Of a stretch of DNA of 64,000 nt, positions 25,921-35,377 are shown piece after piece. This DNA comes from Anoxybacillus sp050480245 (lineage in GTDB: Bacteria; Bacillota; Bacilli; Bacillales; Anoxybacillaceae): NCBI GenBank assembly GCA_050480245.1, contig JBCNEQ010000001.1; one strand, given 5' to 3'. Position numbers and translations under genes: made by a program. The notes under the pieces were generated by a model. The model was given only the letters and a program-made list of their open reading frames with translations, did not search any database and was not told the origin of the DNA. The first letter of the stretch is position 1; each line of letters begins with the position of its first letter.

Positions 25921-27649
25921 AAGCTGTTTCGTTTTTCGTTTTTGCCGCCAATTGCAATAACTCACGCGCATGCTGTTTCGTCAATTCTGTAATTTCCACT
26001 CCGGAGATCATACGGCTAATTTCGTTAATTTTTTCTTCTTCATTTAGCGCTTCGACGGTCGTTTTTGTTCGCCCGTCTATCGTTTCCTTTGCGATAAATA
26101 AATGCGTATCGGCCATTGCTGCCACTTGTGGCAAATGCGAAATGCATAATACTTGCGAATGGCGTGCCACGCGATAAATTTTTTCCGCAATGGATTGAGC
26201 AACGCGACCGCTTACACCGGTATCGACTTCATCAAAAATAATAGATGTGACACCTTGATGTTTAGAGAAAATGCTCTTTAAGGCAAGCATCATGCGCGAT
26301 AATTCTCCACCAGATGCAACTTTGGCAAGCGGTTTTAACGGCTCGCCTGGATTTGTCGAAATGTAAAATTCAACTTCATCTATTCCGTTTGATTGCAACT
26401 TGACAGGGACTCCGTCAAGCAACGGATCATCGTACGATCCTTGCCGTTTTCGAAAGACGACATCAAACGTCGTTTTTTCCATGTATAAATCTTTTAGCTC
26501 TTGATGAATGTCGTCGATCAGTTGTTTCGCATATTGCATACGCAATTCGCTTATATGTTTCGCTTCAACTAATAAATCAGCGGTAATGGATTGAAGCTCA
26601 GTTTGTAATTTATGAATATGATCGTCGCGATGTTGAATCGTTTCGATTTCTTCTTCCACTTTCGCCGCATATTCTAAAATGTCACGCACCGTTTGACCGT
26701 ATTTGCGTTTTAAATGGTTAATTTCACTTAAGCGACTTTCAATTTCGTCAAGCCGAAGGGGGTCGTATTCTAGCTGATCTAACTGTTCACGCAGCTGGTG
26801 AGCCACTTCTTCTAATAAGTAATAACAGTTAGACACCACTTCTTGCGCTTGTTTAAACGATGAATCAATATCGCTAACATGATCTAAATGATTCATTGCT
26901 AATCCGATCCAATCAAGCCCGCGTTGCTCCCCATAAAGCGCTTCATAACTGCTTTGTAGCGCCTCATATATTTTCTGGAAGTTAACAATTTTTCTGCGTT
27001 CTTCCATCAATTGCTCATCTTCATCTGGCTGCAGTTGTGCTTTTTGAATTTCATCAAGTTGAAATGTTAATAAATCTAATCGATGCGCCATTTGTTGTTC
27101 GTTTTCATTCAGCTTTTGTAGTTGACGCTTAATTTGTTCATACGTTGCATATAAAGCTCCGTACTCCTCTAGCGCTTCCCGAATACGTTCTCCTCCGTAT
27201 TGATCTAACAAATGTAAGTGTTTACTTTCATCGAGCAACTCTTGATGCTCATGTTGTCCGTGAATATCAACGAGCGTGGAGCCGATTTCACGCAGCGTTG
27301 CAATCGTGACTAACTTTCCGTTCACACGGCAGACGCTTTTTCCATTGGCCATCAGCTCTCGGCGAAGCACGATCATGCCATCGCTTATATCGATGCCGAG
27401 TTCAGCGCATTTGTTGTAACACGGATGATCATGATATTCAAGCAAAAAAAGACCTTCAATTTCTGCTTTTGCTTCTCCATATCGAACAAACTCTGCTGAA
27501 CCGCGTCCGCCAATTAATAAATGAATGGCATCAATAATGATCGATTTTCCCGCTCCCGTTTCTCCTGTTAAAACGGTGAGCCCTTTTTCAAACGAAAGCG
27601 AAAGGGATTCAATAATGGCAAAGTTTTTAATGGATAACTCTGCTAACAT
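25919..27649 (-). CDS. recN: DNA repair ATPase RecN (576 aa)
   Basis: An SMC-like protein acting early at double-strand breaks. The Walker A motif is GETGAGKSI near residue 30, a central coiled coil spans roughly residues 160-390, and the C-terminal part has the ABC signature (ASGGELSRMMLAL) and Walker B (IIFDEVDTG). Length is normal. It follows argR by 18 bp. Confidence 0.95.
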   Translation of the reverse strand: MLAELSIKNFAIIESLSLSFEKGLTVLTGETGAGKSIIIDAIHLLIGGRGSAEFVRYGEAKAEIEGLFLLEYHDHPCYNKCAELGIDISDGMIVLRRELMANGKSVCRVNGKLVTIATLREIGSTLVDIHGQHEHQELLDESKHLHLLDQYGGERIREALEEYGALYATYEQIKRQLQKLNENEQQMAHRLDLLTFQLDEIQKAQLQPDEDEQLMEERRKIVNFQKIYEALQSSYEALYGEQRGLDWIGLAMNHLDHVSDIDSSFKQAQEVVSNCYYLLEEVAHQLREQLDQLEYDPLRLDEIESRLSEINHLKRKYGQTVRDILEYAAKVEEEIETIQHRDDHIHKLQTELQSITADLLVEAKHISELRMQYAKQLIDDIHQELKDLYMEKTTFDVVFRKRQGSYDDPLLDGVPVKLQSNGIDEVEFYISTNPGEPLKPLAKVASGGELSRMMLALKSIFSKHQGVTSIIFDEVDTGVSGRVAQSIAEKIYRVARHSQVLCISHLPQVAAMADTHLFIAKETIDGRTKTTVEALNEEEKINEISRMISGVEITELTKQHARELLQLAAKTKNETA

Positions 27650-27667
27650 GTCGCATTCACACCTTTA

Positions 27668-28117
27668 TTACAGCATGTCCAACAATCGTTTTGAAACGAC
27701 TTCTGTATCTTCTGGCGTTCGGCAAATAATTAAACATGTATCATCTCCGCAAATCGTTCCGACAACTTCATCCCATTCTAAATGGTCAAGTAGCACCCCG
27801 ATAGCATGCGCATTGCCAGGCAACGTCTTCATGACAAGCAAATGACCTGCCCCGTCAATTTTTACAAACGCATCCATGAGTGCCCGCTTCAGTTTTTGTA
27901 GCGGGTTAAATCGTTGATCTGCCGGCAAGCTATATTTATATCGCCCATCCATCATTGGTACTTTGACTAAATGTAGCTCTTTAATGTCACGAGACACCGT
28001 TGCTTGCGTGACGTTAAAACCTTCTTTTCGCAACATGTCAACAAGTTCATCTTGCGTTTCAATATCATGATTTGAAATAATTTCGCGAATTTTAATATGA
28101 CGTTGTCCTTTATTCAA
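27668..28117 (-). CDS. argR: Arginine repressor ArgR/AhrC (149 aa)
   Basis: The N-terminal winged helix (DELVDMLRKEGFNVTQATVSRDIKELH) and the C-terminal arginine-binding domain (GTICGDDTCLIICRT) are clear. TTG 28117 gives MNKGQRHIKIREII and exactly the 149 residues of AhrC, with GGGAGGGG eight bases before it. An A/T-rich stretch upstream (28138-28162) loosely resembles an ARG box and may allow self-control. Confidence 0.94.
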   Translation of the reverse strand: MNKGQRHIKIREIISNHDIETQDELVDMLRKEGFNVTQATVSRDIKELHLVKVPMMDGRYKYSLPADQRFNPLQKLKRALMDAFVKIDGAGHLLVMKTLPGNAHAIGVLLDHLEWDEVVGTICGDDTCLIICRTPEDTEVVSKRLLDML

Positions 28118-28185
28118 CGAAAACACCCCTCCCGTGTGTATAACATTTGCATATTTATACTCCTATGTTACCGAACGATAGACGA

Positions 28186-28222
28186 GCAAACAAGAGGGAA
28201 TAACCGTCTGTTATTCCCCCTC
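28186..28222 (-). terminator. Hairpin at the end of yqxC
   Basis: GAGGGAATAAC (28194-28204) pairs with GTTATTCCCCCTC (28210-28222) with one bulge. The tail on the minus strand (TTGTTTGC) is only partly T-rich. Confidence 0.5.
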
Positions 28223-29053
28223 ATGCTCTTTATTCTCTTTCAGTTCAGCATGCGCTCTAGCTACAACTTCTTCTGGAGAAACTGTCAAGCGGTTTTCCCC
28301 ATTTTCTTTTCCTTCCCAACGCAAATGAAGCAAAAATTCAATATTTCCATCGCCACCCGTAATTGGCGAATGCGTTAGCCCAAGGATATTATACCCTTCT
28401 TCTCGAGCGAATGCGATGATCGTTTCTAGTACGTGCACGTGAACGCGTGCATCGCGAACAATTCCTTTTTTTCCAACAAAGTCCTTTCCTGCTTCAAACT
28501 GCGGTTTAACTAAAGCAACGACATCGCTATGCGGCACTAAAATCGTTTTTAAGACAGGAAGGATTAACTTTAATGAAATAAACGACACATCAATCGTTGC
28601 AAAGTTCGGTAAGCCGCGCTGAAAATCGCTCGGTGTGGCGTAGCGGAAGTTTGTCCGCTCCATGACGACAACACGCTCATCTTGGCGCAGTTTCCATGCG
28701 AGCTGATTGTATCCTACATCAAGAGCGTATGACAGCTTCACTCCGTTTTGCAACGCACAGTCTGTAAATCCGCCCGTTGATGCACCAATATCAAGCATAA
28801 TCTTATCTTTCACTTCAAGCGAGAATACTTGCAACGCTTTTTCAAGTTTGAGTCCCCCGCGACTCACATACGGTAACGCATTTCCTTTGACCGTAAGCGG
28901 AATGTCAACTGGCACTTTTTCTCCCGGCTTGTCAAGCCGCATTTCGTTCGAATAAACAAGGCCAGCCATAATCGTTCGCTTTGCCTTTTCCCGCGTTTCC
29001 GCCAATCCACGTTCGACAAGCAATACATCTAAACGTTCTTTCTTCCCTTTCAT
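28211..29053 (-). CDS. yqxC: TlyA-family rRNA methyltransferase YqxC (280 aa)
   Basis: An N-terminal S4 RNA-binding domain (RLDVLLVERGLAETREKAKR) is followed by an FtsJ-like SAM methyltransferase domain with DIGASTGGFTDC. Members methylate ribose in 16S/23S rRNA or act as haemolysin-like proteins; the exact target here is unknown. It sits between dxs and argR, as in B. subtilis. Confidence 0.9.
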   Translation of the reverse strand: MKGKKERLDVLLVERGLAETREKAKRTIMAGLVYSNEMRLDKPGEKVPVDIPLTVKGNALPYVSRGGLKLEKALQVFSLEVKDKIMLDIGASTGGFTDCALQNGVKLSYALDVGYNQLAWKLRQDERVVVMERTNFRYATPSDFQRGLPNFATIDVSFISLKLILPVLKTILVPHSDVVALVKPQFEAGKDFVGKKGIVRDARVHVHVLETIIAFAREEGYNILGLTHSPITGGDGNIEFLLHLRWEGKENGENRLTVSPEEVVARAHAELKENKEHEGE

Positions 29054-29056
29054 CTC

Positions 29057-30949
29057 TCATGCCCTTTTTCTTTTTTTCGGTAGTAATAAACAAATACGTT
29101 CCATCACATGCTCTGTCGTCAATCCAATTTCTTCTAGAAGCTGTGACACACCACCATGTTCGATAAAGCGATCCGGTATGCCCATTCGGTCGATCACCGC
29201 TCCATGATAGCCATGATCATGAGCAAATTCAAGTACCGCGCTACCAAATCCGCCTTGAAGCACCGCTTCTTCAATTGTAAGTAACGGCATATTTTTTTGT
29301 AATAACACATGTAACATATGTTCATCAAGCGGCTTAATAAACCGAGCATTGACAACTTGTACAGAAATGCCGTCATTTGCAAGACGTTCGGCCGCTTGAA
29401 GCGCCATCGGAATCGTCGTGCCAAACGTTAAAATGGCGACGTCTGTCCCTTCGCGCAACACTTCCCATGTACCAATAGGAATTTTTTTCAATTGCTTATC
29501 CATCGGCACACCGAGACCGTTGCCGCGCGGAAAACGCATTGCAATCGGACCATCATCGTATTGAATAGCCGTATATACCATATGTTGTCCTTCATTTTCA
29601 TCTTTCGGCATCATTAATACCATGTTCGGAATGTGACGTAAAAAAGCGATATCAAACACACCTTGATGCGTTTCCCCATCAGCGCCGACAAGTCCAGCGC
29701 GGTCGATGCCAAAAAACACGTTTAAATTTTGCCGGCAAATATCGTGAACAACTTGGTCGTACGCCCGTTGTAAAAAAGTTGAATAAATCGCTAAAAACGG
29801 CTTCATTCCTTGGGTCGCTAAACCAGCCGCCATTGTGGCAGCATGTTGTTCAGCGATACCAACATCATACATGCGGTCAGGAAATTCGTTTTCAAATCCT
29901 TCTAACTTTGATCCAACGGGCATCGCTGGGGTGATCGCAACAATGCGGCGATCTTCCCGCGCTAATTTACGCACCGTTTCACTAACAAGCGCACTCCAAG
30001 AAGGAGCAGATTGCTTTGTTTGAATGAAATCACCCGTTTCAATTTTATACGGTCCTGTTCCGTGCCACGTTCCGACTTTATCGTTTTCAGCAGGATGGTA
30101 TCCTTTTCCCTTTTTCGTAATGACATGAACAAGAACAGGTCCTTTCGTTTTTTTCGCATAATGTAAGTTTTCAAACAAATCTTCAAAGTTATGGCCATCC
30201 ACTGGTCCGAAATACGTAAAGCCTAACTCTTCAAAAAACACGCCTGACACAAGCAAATACTTAATGCTGTCTTTGAGACGTTCCGCCGTTGCCGCAAGCT
30301 TTCCACCGACAGCTGGAATTTTCTTTAATAACATTTCTAGTTCATCTTTTACCCAACGATATTTTCCTGCCGTCCGCAACCGCCCGAGTACATTATGCAA
30401 CGCACCGACGTTTGGAGCAATAGACATTTCATTATCATTTAAAATAACGATCATATCTTTTTTCTCATGTCCGATATGATTTAACGCTTCAAGTGCCATT
30501 CCACCTGTTAGTGCACCATCTCCAATAATCGGAACGATATATTCATCTGTTCCTTTTAAATCGCGCGCAATGACCATTCCCATCGCAGCCGATAAAGATG
30601 TCGAACTATGTCCGGTCTCCCATACGTCGTGCTCACTTTCACTTCGTTTTGGAAACCCACATAGCCCTTTATATTGGCGCAATGTATCGAACTGACTAGC
30701 ACGGCCGGTTAAAATTTTATGCACATACGATTGGTGGCCAACATCCCAAATAAGTTTATCTTTCGGGCTGTCAAATACTTTATGAAGGGCGATCGTTAAT
30801 TCAACGACTCCGAGATTCGGACCAATATGTCCACCTGTTTTTGATAATTTTTCGATTAAAAATTGCCGTATTTGTTGGCTCAATTGGACTAACTGTTCAT
30901 TTGACATTTGTTTTAAAAATTTCGGGTTTTGAATCGCTGTGAGATCCAA
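29057..30949 (-). CDS. dxs: 1-deoxy-D-xylulose-5-phosphate synthase (about 630 aa)
   Basis: The first enzyme of the MEP isoprenoid pathway, using thiamine diphosphate. SKTGGHIGPNLGVVEL is the N-terminal signature, GDGALTGGMALEALN and NDNEMSIAPNVG form the thiamine site, and GIAEQHAATMAAG holds the catalytic Glu region. The start is uncertain: TTG 30949 (LDLTAIQ) matches B. subtilis, while GTG 30958 is in frame. Confidence 0.94.
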   Translation of the reverse strand: MDLTAIQNPKFLKQMSNEQLVQLSQQIRQFLIEKLSKTGGHIGPNLGVVELTIALHKVFDSPKDKLIWDVGHQSYVHKILTGRASQFDTLRQYKGLCGFPKRSESEHDVWETGHSSTSLSAAMGMVIARDLKGTDEYIVPIIGDGALTGGMALEALNHIGHEKKDMIVILNDNEMSIAPNVGALHNVLGRLRTAGKYRWVKDELEMLLKKIPAVGGKLAATAERLKDSIKYLLVSGVFFEELGFTYFGPVDGHNFEDLFENLHYAKKTKGPVLVHVITKKGKGYHPAENDKVGTWHGTGPYKIETGDFIQTKQSAPSWSALVSETVRKLAREDRRIVAITPAMPVGSKLEGFENEFPDRMYDVGIAEQHAATMAAGLATQGMKPFLAIYSTFLQRAYDQVVHDICRQNLNVFFGIDRAGLVGADGETHQGVFDIAFLRHIPNMVLMMPKDENEGQHMVYTAIQYDDGPIAMRFPRGNGLGVPMDKQLKKIPIGTWEVLREGTDVAILTFGTTIPMALQAAERLANDGISVQVVNARFIKPLDEHMLHVLLQKNMPLLTIEEAVLQGGFGSAVLEFAHDHGYHGAVIDRMGIPDRFIEHGGVSQLLEEIGLTTEHVMERICLLLPKKRKRA

Positions 30950-31037
30950 CGCGACCACTCTCTTTCATGTAAGCTATAACAACTGTTATCGTACAGCTTT
31001 TTGTATTTTTAATTATACAGACAAACATGTTTGTACG

Positions 31038-31073
31038 CAAAAAAGAGCCGCTTACACGAACGTGTGAACGGCT
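31038..31073 (-). terminator. Terminator between ispA and dxs
   Basis: On the minus strand AGCCGTTCACACG pairs with CGTGTAAGCGGCT, followed by CTTTTTT. It separates dxs from the upstream ispA cluster or lets only part of the transcripts through. Confidence 0.7.
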
Positions 31074-31121
31074 AACATTTCTTTTCCACTATACCACATG
31101 TTGCTTATTTCCTCAACGCTA

Positions 31122-32000
31122 TTAATGATCGCGCGTTTCGATGACATCGCAAATGTAATGAAGTAGCGAAGCATCGATTTCAGCTTTATCCAAAAGTGTA
31201 CGTGCTTCCCTCATATGATCGCGGAGCTTCCTCTTTGCGCCATTAAGCGTCAAGAGCGAAGGATAAGTCGATTTCCCGTTGTCGATATCGCTTCTTACTT
31301 TTTTCCCGATCTTTTGTTCATCACCTTCAATGTCTAATATGTCATCACGAATTTGAAAGGCTAAACCGAGATGATCAGCAAATGCTGTTAACAGTGCTAA
31401 TTGTTGTTCCGTTGCTTCACCTAATATTGCACCTGCTCGAACGCTGTATTGCAACAGCTTTCCTGTTTTATGACGATGAATGTATTCTAATTGTTGCAAG
31501 CTAATCGTTTTTCCTTCCCCTTCAAGATCGGCTACTTGTCCACCAACCATCCCTTCTGGACCGGCTGCTCTCGCTAGCTCAGCAATAAGACGAACTTTTA
31601 TTTCAGGTGAAATGGCTCGGTCATCCGCTATGACTTGAAAGGCATATGTCAATAACGCATCGCCAGCTAAAATCGCATTGGCTTCACCGAATACTTTATG
31701 ATTTGTCGGTTTGCCGCGCCGCAAATCATCGTTATCCATACTTGGCAAATCATCATGAATGAGTGAATACGTATGAATCATTTCAAGGGCACAGGCGATG
31801 GACATGCCGATGTCTACTGGCTTGCGAAATGTATGTAACGTTGCAAGCAATAAAAGCGGACGAATGCGCTTTCCACCTGCTTGCAACGAATATAACATCG
31901 CTTCTTTCATCGTTTGAGGTGCTTGCAACGGTTCAATATATGTTGGGAGCTGGTGTTCAATTTGTGTTTTATATTGTCGCAATAGCGATTGCATTTCCAA
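31122..32000 (-). CDS. ispA: Farnesyl diphosphate synthase (292 aa)
   Basis: The two Asp-rich motifs of trans-prenyltransferases are present: DDLPSMDNDD and DDILDIEGD. GGKRIRPLL is the conserved region for isopentenyl diphosphate binding. TTG 32000 follows GGAGG with eight-base spacing, three bases after xseB. It works downstream of dxs in isoprenoid supply. Confidence 0.94.
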   Translation of the reverse strand: MEMQSLLRQYKTQIEHQLPTYIEPLQAPQTMKEAMLYSLQAGGKRIRPLLLLATLHTFRKPVDIGMSIACALEMIHTYSLIHDDLPSMDNDDLRRGKPTNHKVFGEANAILAGDALLTYAFQVIADDRAISPEIKVRLIAELARAAGPEGMVGGQVADLEGEGKTISLQQLEYIHRHKTGKLLQYSVRAGAILGEATEQQLALLTAFADHLGLAFQIRDDILDIEGDEQKIGKKVRSDIDNGKSTYPSLLTLNGAKRKLRDHMREARTLLDKAEIDASLLHYICDVIETRDH

Positions 32001-32003
32001 CTT

Positions 32004-32216
32004 CTATTCCTCCTGCACCGTAAAAGGTTCAAGTTGCCCGTCTTCTCGCAAAATAAATTCCATTTGTTTTTCGACTTGTTGCAATTTATCGTGACAAAAC
32101 TTTGATAATTTCATCCCCTCTTGAAAAAAGTGGATGGCTTCTTCAAGCAGAACGTCCCCTTCTTCTAGTTTTTGCACAATTTCTTCTAGCTTGCTCATCG
32201 CTTCTTCAAACGTCAT
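32004..32216 (-). CDS. xseB: Exodeoxyribonuclease VII small subunit (70 aa)
   Basis: The two-helix protein has the family pattern TFEEAMSKLEEIVQKLEEG followed by LEEAIHFFQEG. It partners XseA in a single-strand exonuclease. Its start overlaps the xseA stop by four bases. Confidence 0.93.
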   Translation of the reverse strand: MTFEEAMSKLEEIVQKLEEGDVLLEEAIHFFQEGMKLSKFCHDKLQQVEKQMEFILREDGQLEPFTVQEE

Positions 32217-33562
32217 ACTTCTCCCTCCTCAATATTTGAAACAATACAATGTGCACGCCCGTCTTGAAAACGAATGTGAACGCGATCTCCTGTTTGCAAT
32301 TGTGTTACTGTCTTAATGAGTTTGCTTTGCTCATCGTATGTAAGACTGTATCCTCGTTCCATAATTTTTAGCGGACTAAGCGCATCGAGTTTCGCAAGCG
32401 CTGTCGTAAGCAACCATTTTTTTTGTTTCATCACATCGTTCATGTTACGAACGATCGTCTGTTCTAACGTGCGCACACGATCGACCGCTTTTTCAATTCT
32501 CGACTGCGGATGATGAGCAAATAACGTGAGTTGCATTTGCTGAAGCTTGTTCGCCTTTTGTTTTAACATATCGTTCATTTGTCGTTGCAATCGATCAACA
32601 AGCATATCTAGCTGTTGCTCTTTTTGTTCGTAAAGCCGTTTCGGATAGCGAAAAGCATACGACGAGCGCAACGATTGCAATCGCTTTTGTTCGGCGTTCA
32701 TTCGCTCTTTCATTGCTCGAATGAGACGAGTTTGCTGATCGGATACACGCGAAAGCAAATCGGCTACATGAGGCACAGCAAGCTCCGCTGCCCCTGTCGG
32801 CGTCGGCGCACGTAAGTCTGCAACAAAATCAGCAATCGTATAATCCGTTTCATGTCCGACAGCAGAAATAATCGGAATATGCGACGCAAAAATCGCGCGC
32901 GCCACAATTTCTTCGTTAAACGCCCAAAGTTCTTCAATCGAGCCGCCACCGCGTCCGACGATAAGCACATCAATATATCCCATGTCATTCGCTTTTTGGA
33001 TTGATTGAACGATCGATAATGGAGCTTGTTCGCCTTGAACGAGCGTCGGAAACAAAATGACTTTCGCAAGCGGATAACGGCGGCGAATCGTCGTTAAAAT
33101 ATCGCGAATCGCCGCTCCTGTTGGCGATGTCACAACGCCAATATATCGCGGGAATTTTGGAATCGGTTTTTTATGCTCTTTTGCAAATAACCCTTCTTGT
33201 TCAAGTTTCTTTTTAAGTTGCTCATACGCTAAGTAAAGGGCACCGACCCCATCCGGTTGCATTTCCTTTACATATACTTGATATGTTCCGCTCGGCTCAT
33301 ATACCGAAATTTCACCGCGCACAAGCACAGTCATCCCGTTTTCCGGCTTAAATGTCAACTGACGATTGTACCCAGCAAACATGACCGCTTGAATGCGCGC
33401 TTGTTCATCTTTTAAAGTAAAATACATATGTCCGCGCGAATGATATGTAAAATTCGAAATTTCTCCTTTAATCCATAAATCTTGTAAGTGTGGATCAACT
33501 TCAAATTTTCGCTTAATGTATTTCGTTAACGCTGCAACCGTTACATACCTCATTTCTGCCAC
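32213..33562 (-). CDS. xseA: Exodeoxyribonuclease VII large subunit (449 aa)
   Basis: An N-terminal OB fold (LQDLWIKGEISNFTYHSRGH) is followed by the catalytic domain with GVVTSPTGAAIRDI and IVGRGGGSIEELWAFN, and a C-terminal coiled coil. Length is normal. GTG 33562 follows GCGAGG. Confidence 0.94.
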   Translation of the reverse strand: MAEMRYVTVAALTKYIKRKFEVDPHLQDLWIKGEISNFTYHSRGHMYFTLKDEQARIQAVMFAGYNRQLTFKPENGMTVLVRGEISVYEPSGTYQVYVKEMQPDGVGALYLAYEQLKKKLEQEGLFAKEHKKPIPKFPRYIGVVTSPTGAAIRDILTTIRRRYPLAKVILFPTLVQGEQAPLSIVQSIQKANDMGYIDVLIVGRGGGSIEELWAFNEEIVARAIFASHIPIISAVGHETDYTIADFVADLRAPTPTGAAELAVPHVADLLSRVSDQQTRLIRAMKERMNAEQKRLQSLRSSYAFRYPKRLYEQKEQQLDMLVDRLQRQMNDMLKQKANKLQQMQLTLFAHHPQSRIEKAVDRVRTLEQTIVRNMNDVMKQKKWLLTTALAKLDALSPLKIMERGYSLTYDEQSKLIKTVTQLQTGDRVHIRFQDGRAHCIVSNIEEGEV

Positions 33563-33576
33563 AGAAAAAACCTCGC

Positions 33577-34428
33577 TTATTCATGTTGTTCACGCGCTGC
33601 TTGTACCGTATTGTGCAGCAACATCGTAATCGTCATTGGTCCAACTCCTTTTGGCACAGGAGTAATGTAACTCGCTACTTCTTTCACATCATCAAAATCG
33701 ACATCTCCGCACAACTTTCCGGTTTCTAATCGATTGACACCAACATCGATGACGATTGCTCCTTCTTTCACATACTGTGACGTAATGAGCTTCGGTTTGC
33801 CGACCGCAACAATTAAAATATCTGCTTGACGTGTCATAGCAGCTAAATCGCTTGTGCGCGAATGGCAATATGTCACTGTCGCATGTTCTCGTAAAAATAG
33901 TTGGCCGACGGGTTTGCCGACAATGTTGCTTCGTCCAACGACAACGACATGCTTTCCCGCAATGTCCACTTGCAAAGATTGAACCATATATAAAATGCCG
34001 TACGGTGTACACGGTAAAAACGTTTGCTGCCCCGTCATCATTCGGCCAATGTTGAGCGGATGAAAACCATCAACATCTTTTTCTGGCGCGATCGCTTCGA
34101 TCACGTGTAATTCATTAATTTGCGATGGTAGCGGCAATTGCACTAAAATGCCATGTACCGAACGATCCGCATTTAAGCGAGCAATTTGCTCTAACAAAAA
34201 CGATTCGGATATGTCGTTTGGAAAAGTAAGTAAAAGCGAGCGAATCCCAATTTCTTCACATGCTTTTTGCTTCGCTTTCACATACGATTGTGAAGCGGGG
34301 TGATCTCCAACAAGAATGACGGCCAATGCTGGCTCAATGCCTTCACGTTTTAACTGCTCGACTTCTTTTGCTAATTGTGCTCGTTTTTCTTTCGCTAATT
34401 CAAAACCGTTAATGATTTGCGCTGCCAT
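33577..34428 (-). CDS. folD: Methylenetetrahydrofolate dehydrogenase/cyclohydrolase FolD (283 aa)
   Basis: This bifunctional folate enzyme has the catalytic Lys region SQSYVKAKQKACEEIG, the PCTPYGI motif and the nucleotide motif VVVGRSNIVGKPVGQL. Length is normal and the position before xseA is conserved. Confidence 0.95.
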   Translation of the reverse strand: MAAQIINGFELAKEKRAQLAKEVEQLKREGIEPALAVILVGDHPASQSYVKAKQKACEEIGIRSLLLTFPNDISESFLLEQIARLNADRSVHGILVQLPLPSQINELHVIEAIAPEKDVDGFHPLNIGRMMTGQQTFLPCTPYGILYMVQSLQVDIAGKHVVVVGRSNIVGKPVGQLFLREHATVTYCHSRTSDLAAMTRQADILIVAVGKPKLITSQYVKEGAIVIDVGVNRLETGKLCGDVDFDDVKEVASYITPVPKGVGPMTITMLLHNTVQAAREQHE

Positions 34429-34451
34429 AAGTCCTTCTCCCCCTTTTTCGT

Positions 34452-34838
34452 TTAAGACAATGTTTCTTTTATTTTTGCAAGCACGCCATTAATAAAGCGA
34501 CTTGATTTTTCATCACCAAATACTTTTGCTAGCTCAACCGCTTCATCTATGCTTACACTTAGCGGAATATCATCCATATACTTCATTTCAAATACAGCCA
34601 TGCGTAAAATGGAGCGATCGACGTTAGCAACACGTTCTAACGTCCATTTTTCTAAATGTTGACGCAATATGTCGTCAATCTCTTTTTGATGCTCAACGAC
34701 ACCAAAAACGAGCGTTTCCATAAATGGATCCGTTTCCGTTTCAACGACGTTCGCGATCGCTGCGTGCGGCTCAATGTCTCCAACGTCAATTTGAAACAAT
34801 GCTTGCAACGCTTTTTCTCTTGCTGTATGCCGTTTCAT
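34452..34838 (-). CDS. nusB: Transcription antitermination factor NusB (128 aa)
   Basis: The start MKRHTAREKALQALFQID is typical of NusB, and the C-terminal part has VDRSILRMAVFEM and the SSRFINGVL helix. ATG 34838 follows AAAGGGGTT; the longer frame to 34910 has no support. NusB binds boxA RNA in rRNA antitermination. Confidence 0.94.
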   Translation of the reverse strand: MKRHTAREKALQALFQIDVGDIEPHAAIANVVETETDPFMETLVFGVVEHQKEIDDILRQHLEKWTLERVANVDRSILRMAVFEMKYMDDIPLSVSIDEAVELAKVFGDEKSSRFINGVLAKIKETLS

Positions 34839-34917
34839 GACCAAACCCCTTTCTATCATATTGTCGAAAATTATATCATGATCATACCATATTTCGCCGA
34901 AAGAAAACACTCACACA

Positions 34918-34957
34918 TCAAAAAAGGGCGATCTCATAAACGAGATGGCCCTTTCTC
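34918..34957 (-). terminator. Terminator after yqhY
   Basis: On the minus strand AAAGGGCCATCTC pairs with GAGATCGCCCTTT around a short loop, followed by TTTTTT. It ends the accB-accC-yqhY operon. Confidence 0.8.
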
Positions 34958-34960
34958 TTA

Positions 34961-35356
34961 TTACTCGACTTCCGCCTCTACTTTGGGTGTTTCAAATTGA
35001 ACGCCAACAACATGAACGTTCACTTCAGCTGTTTCTAATCCTGTCATCGTCAATAATGCTTGACGTACGTTTTCTTGGATTTTTTGTGAGACGTTCGGAA
35101 TCGATACGCCAAAATTCATCACACAATAAATATCAATGACAATGCCGCGGTCTGTTAAATCGACTTTTACGCCTTTGCCATGATTTTTTTTGCCTAATCG
35201 CTCAACGACACCAGCCGCAAAGTTGCCGCGCATTTGCGCTACACCTTCAATTTCAGAAGCGGCAATACCTGCGATGACTTCAATAACTTCTGGCGCAATT
35301 TCCACTCTGCCTAGACTGTTATGTCCATTTCCCATTTCTAATACATGTTCAGACAT
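34961..35356 (-). CDS. yqhY: Asp23/Gls24 family protein YqhY (131 aa)
   Basis: The protein shows the Asp23 pattern: GRVEIAPEVIEVIAGIAA, EIEGVAQM, then the VNVHVVGVQF strand near the C-terminus. In B. subtilis yqhY is co-expressed with accBC and linked to control of fatty acid synthesis. The same arrangement is seen here, 21 bp after accC. Confidence 0.9.
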   Translation of the reverse strand: MSEHVLEMGNGHNSLGRVEIAPEVIEVIAGIAASEIEGVAQMRGNFAAGVVERLGKKNHGKGVKVDLTDRGIVIDIYCVMNFGVSIPNVSQKIQENVRQALLTMTGLETAEVNVHVVGVQFETPKVEAEVE

Positions 35357-35377
35357 AGCGAATCCCCTCCTTTATCT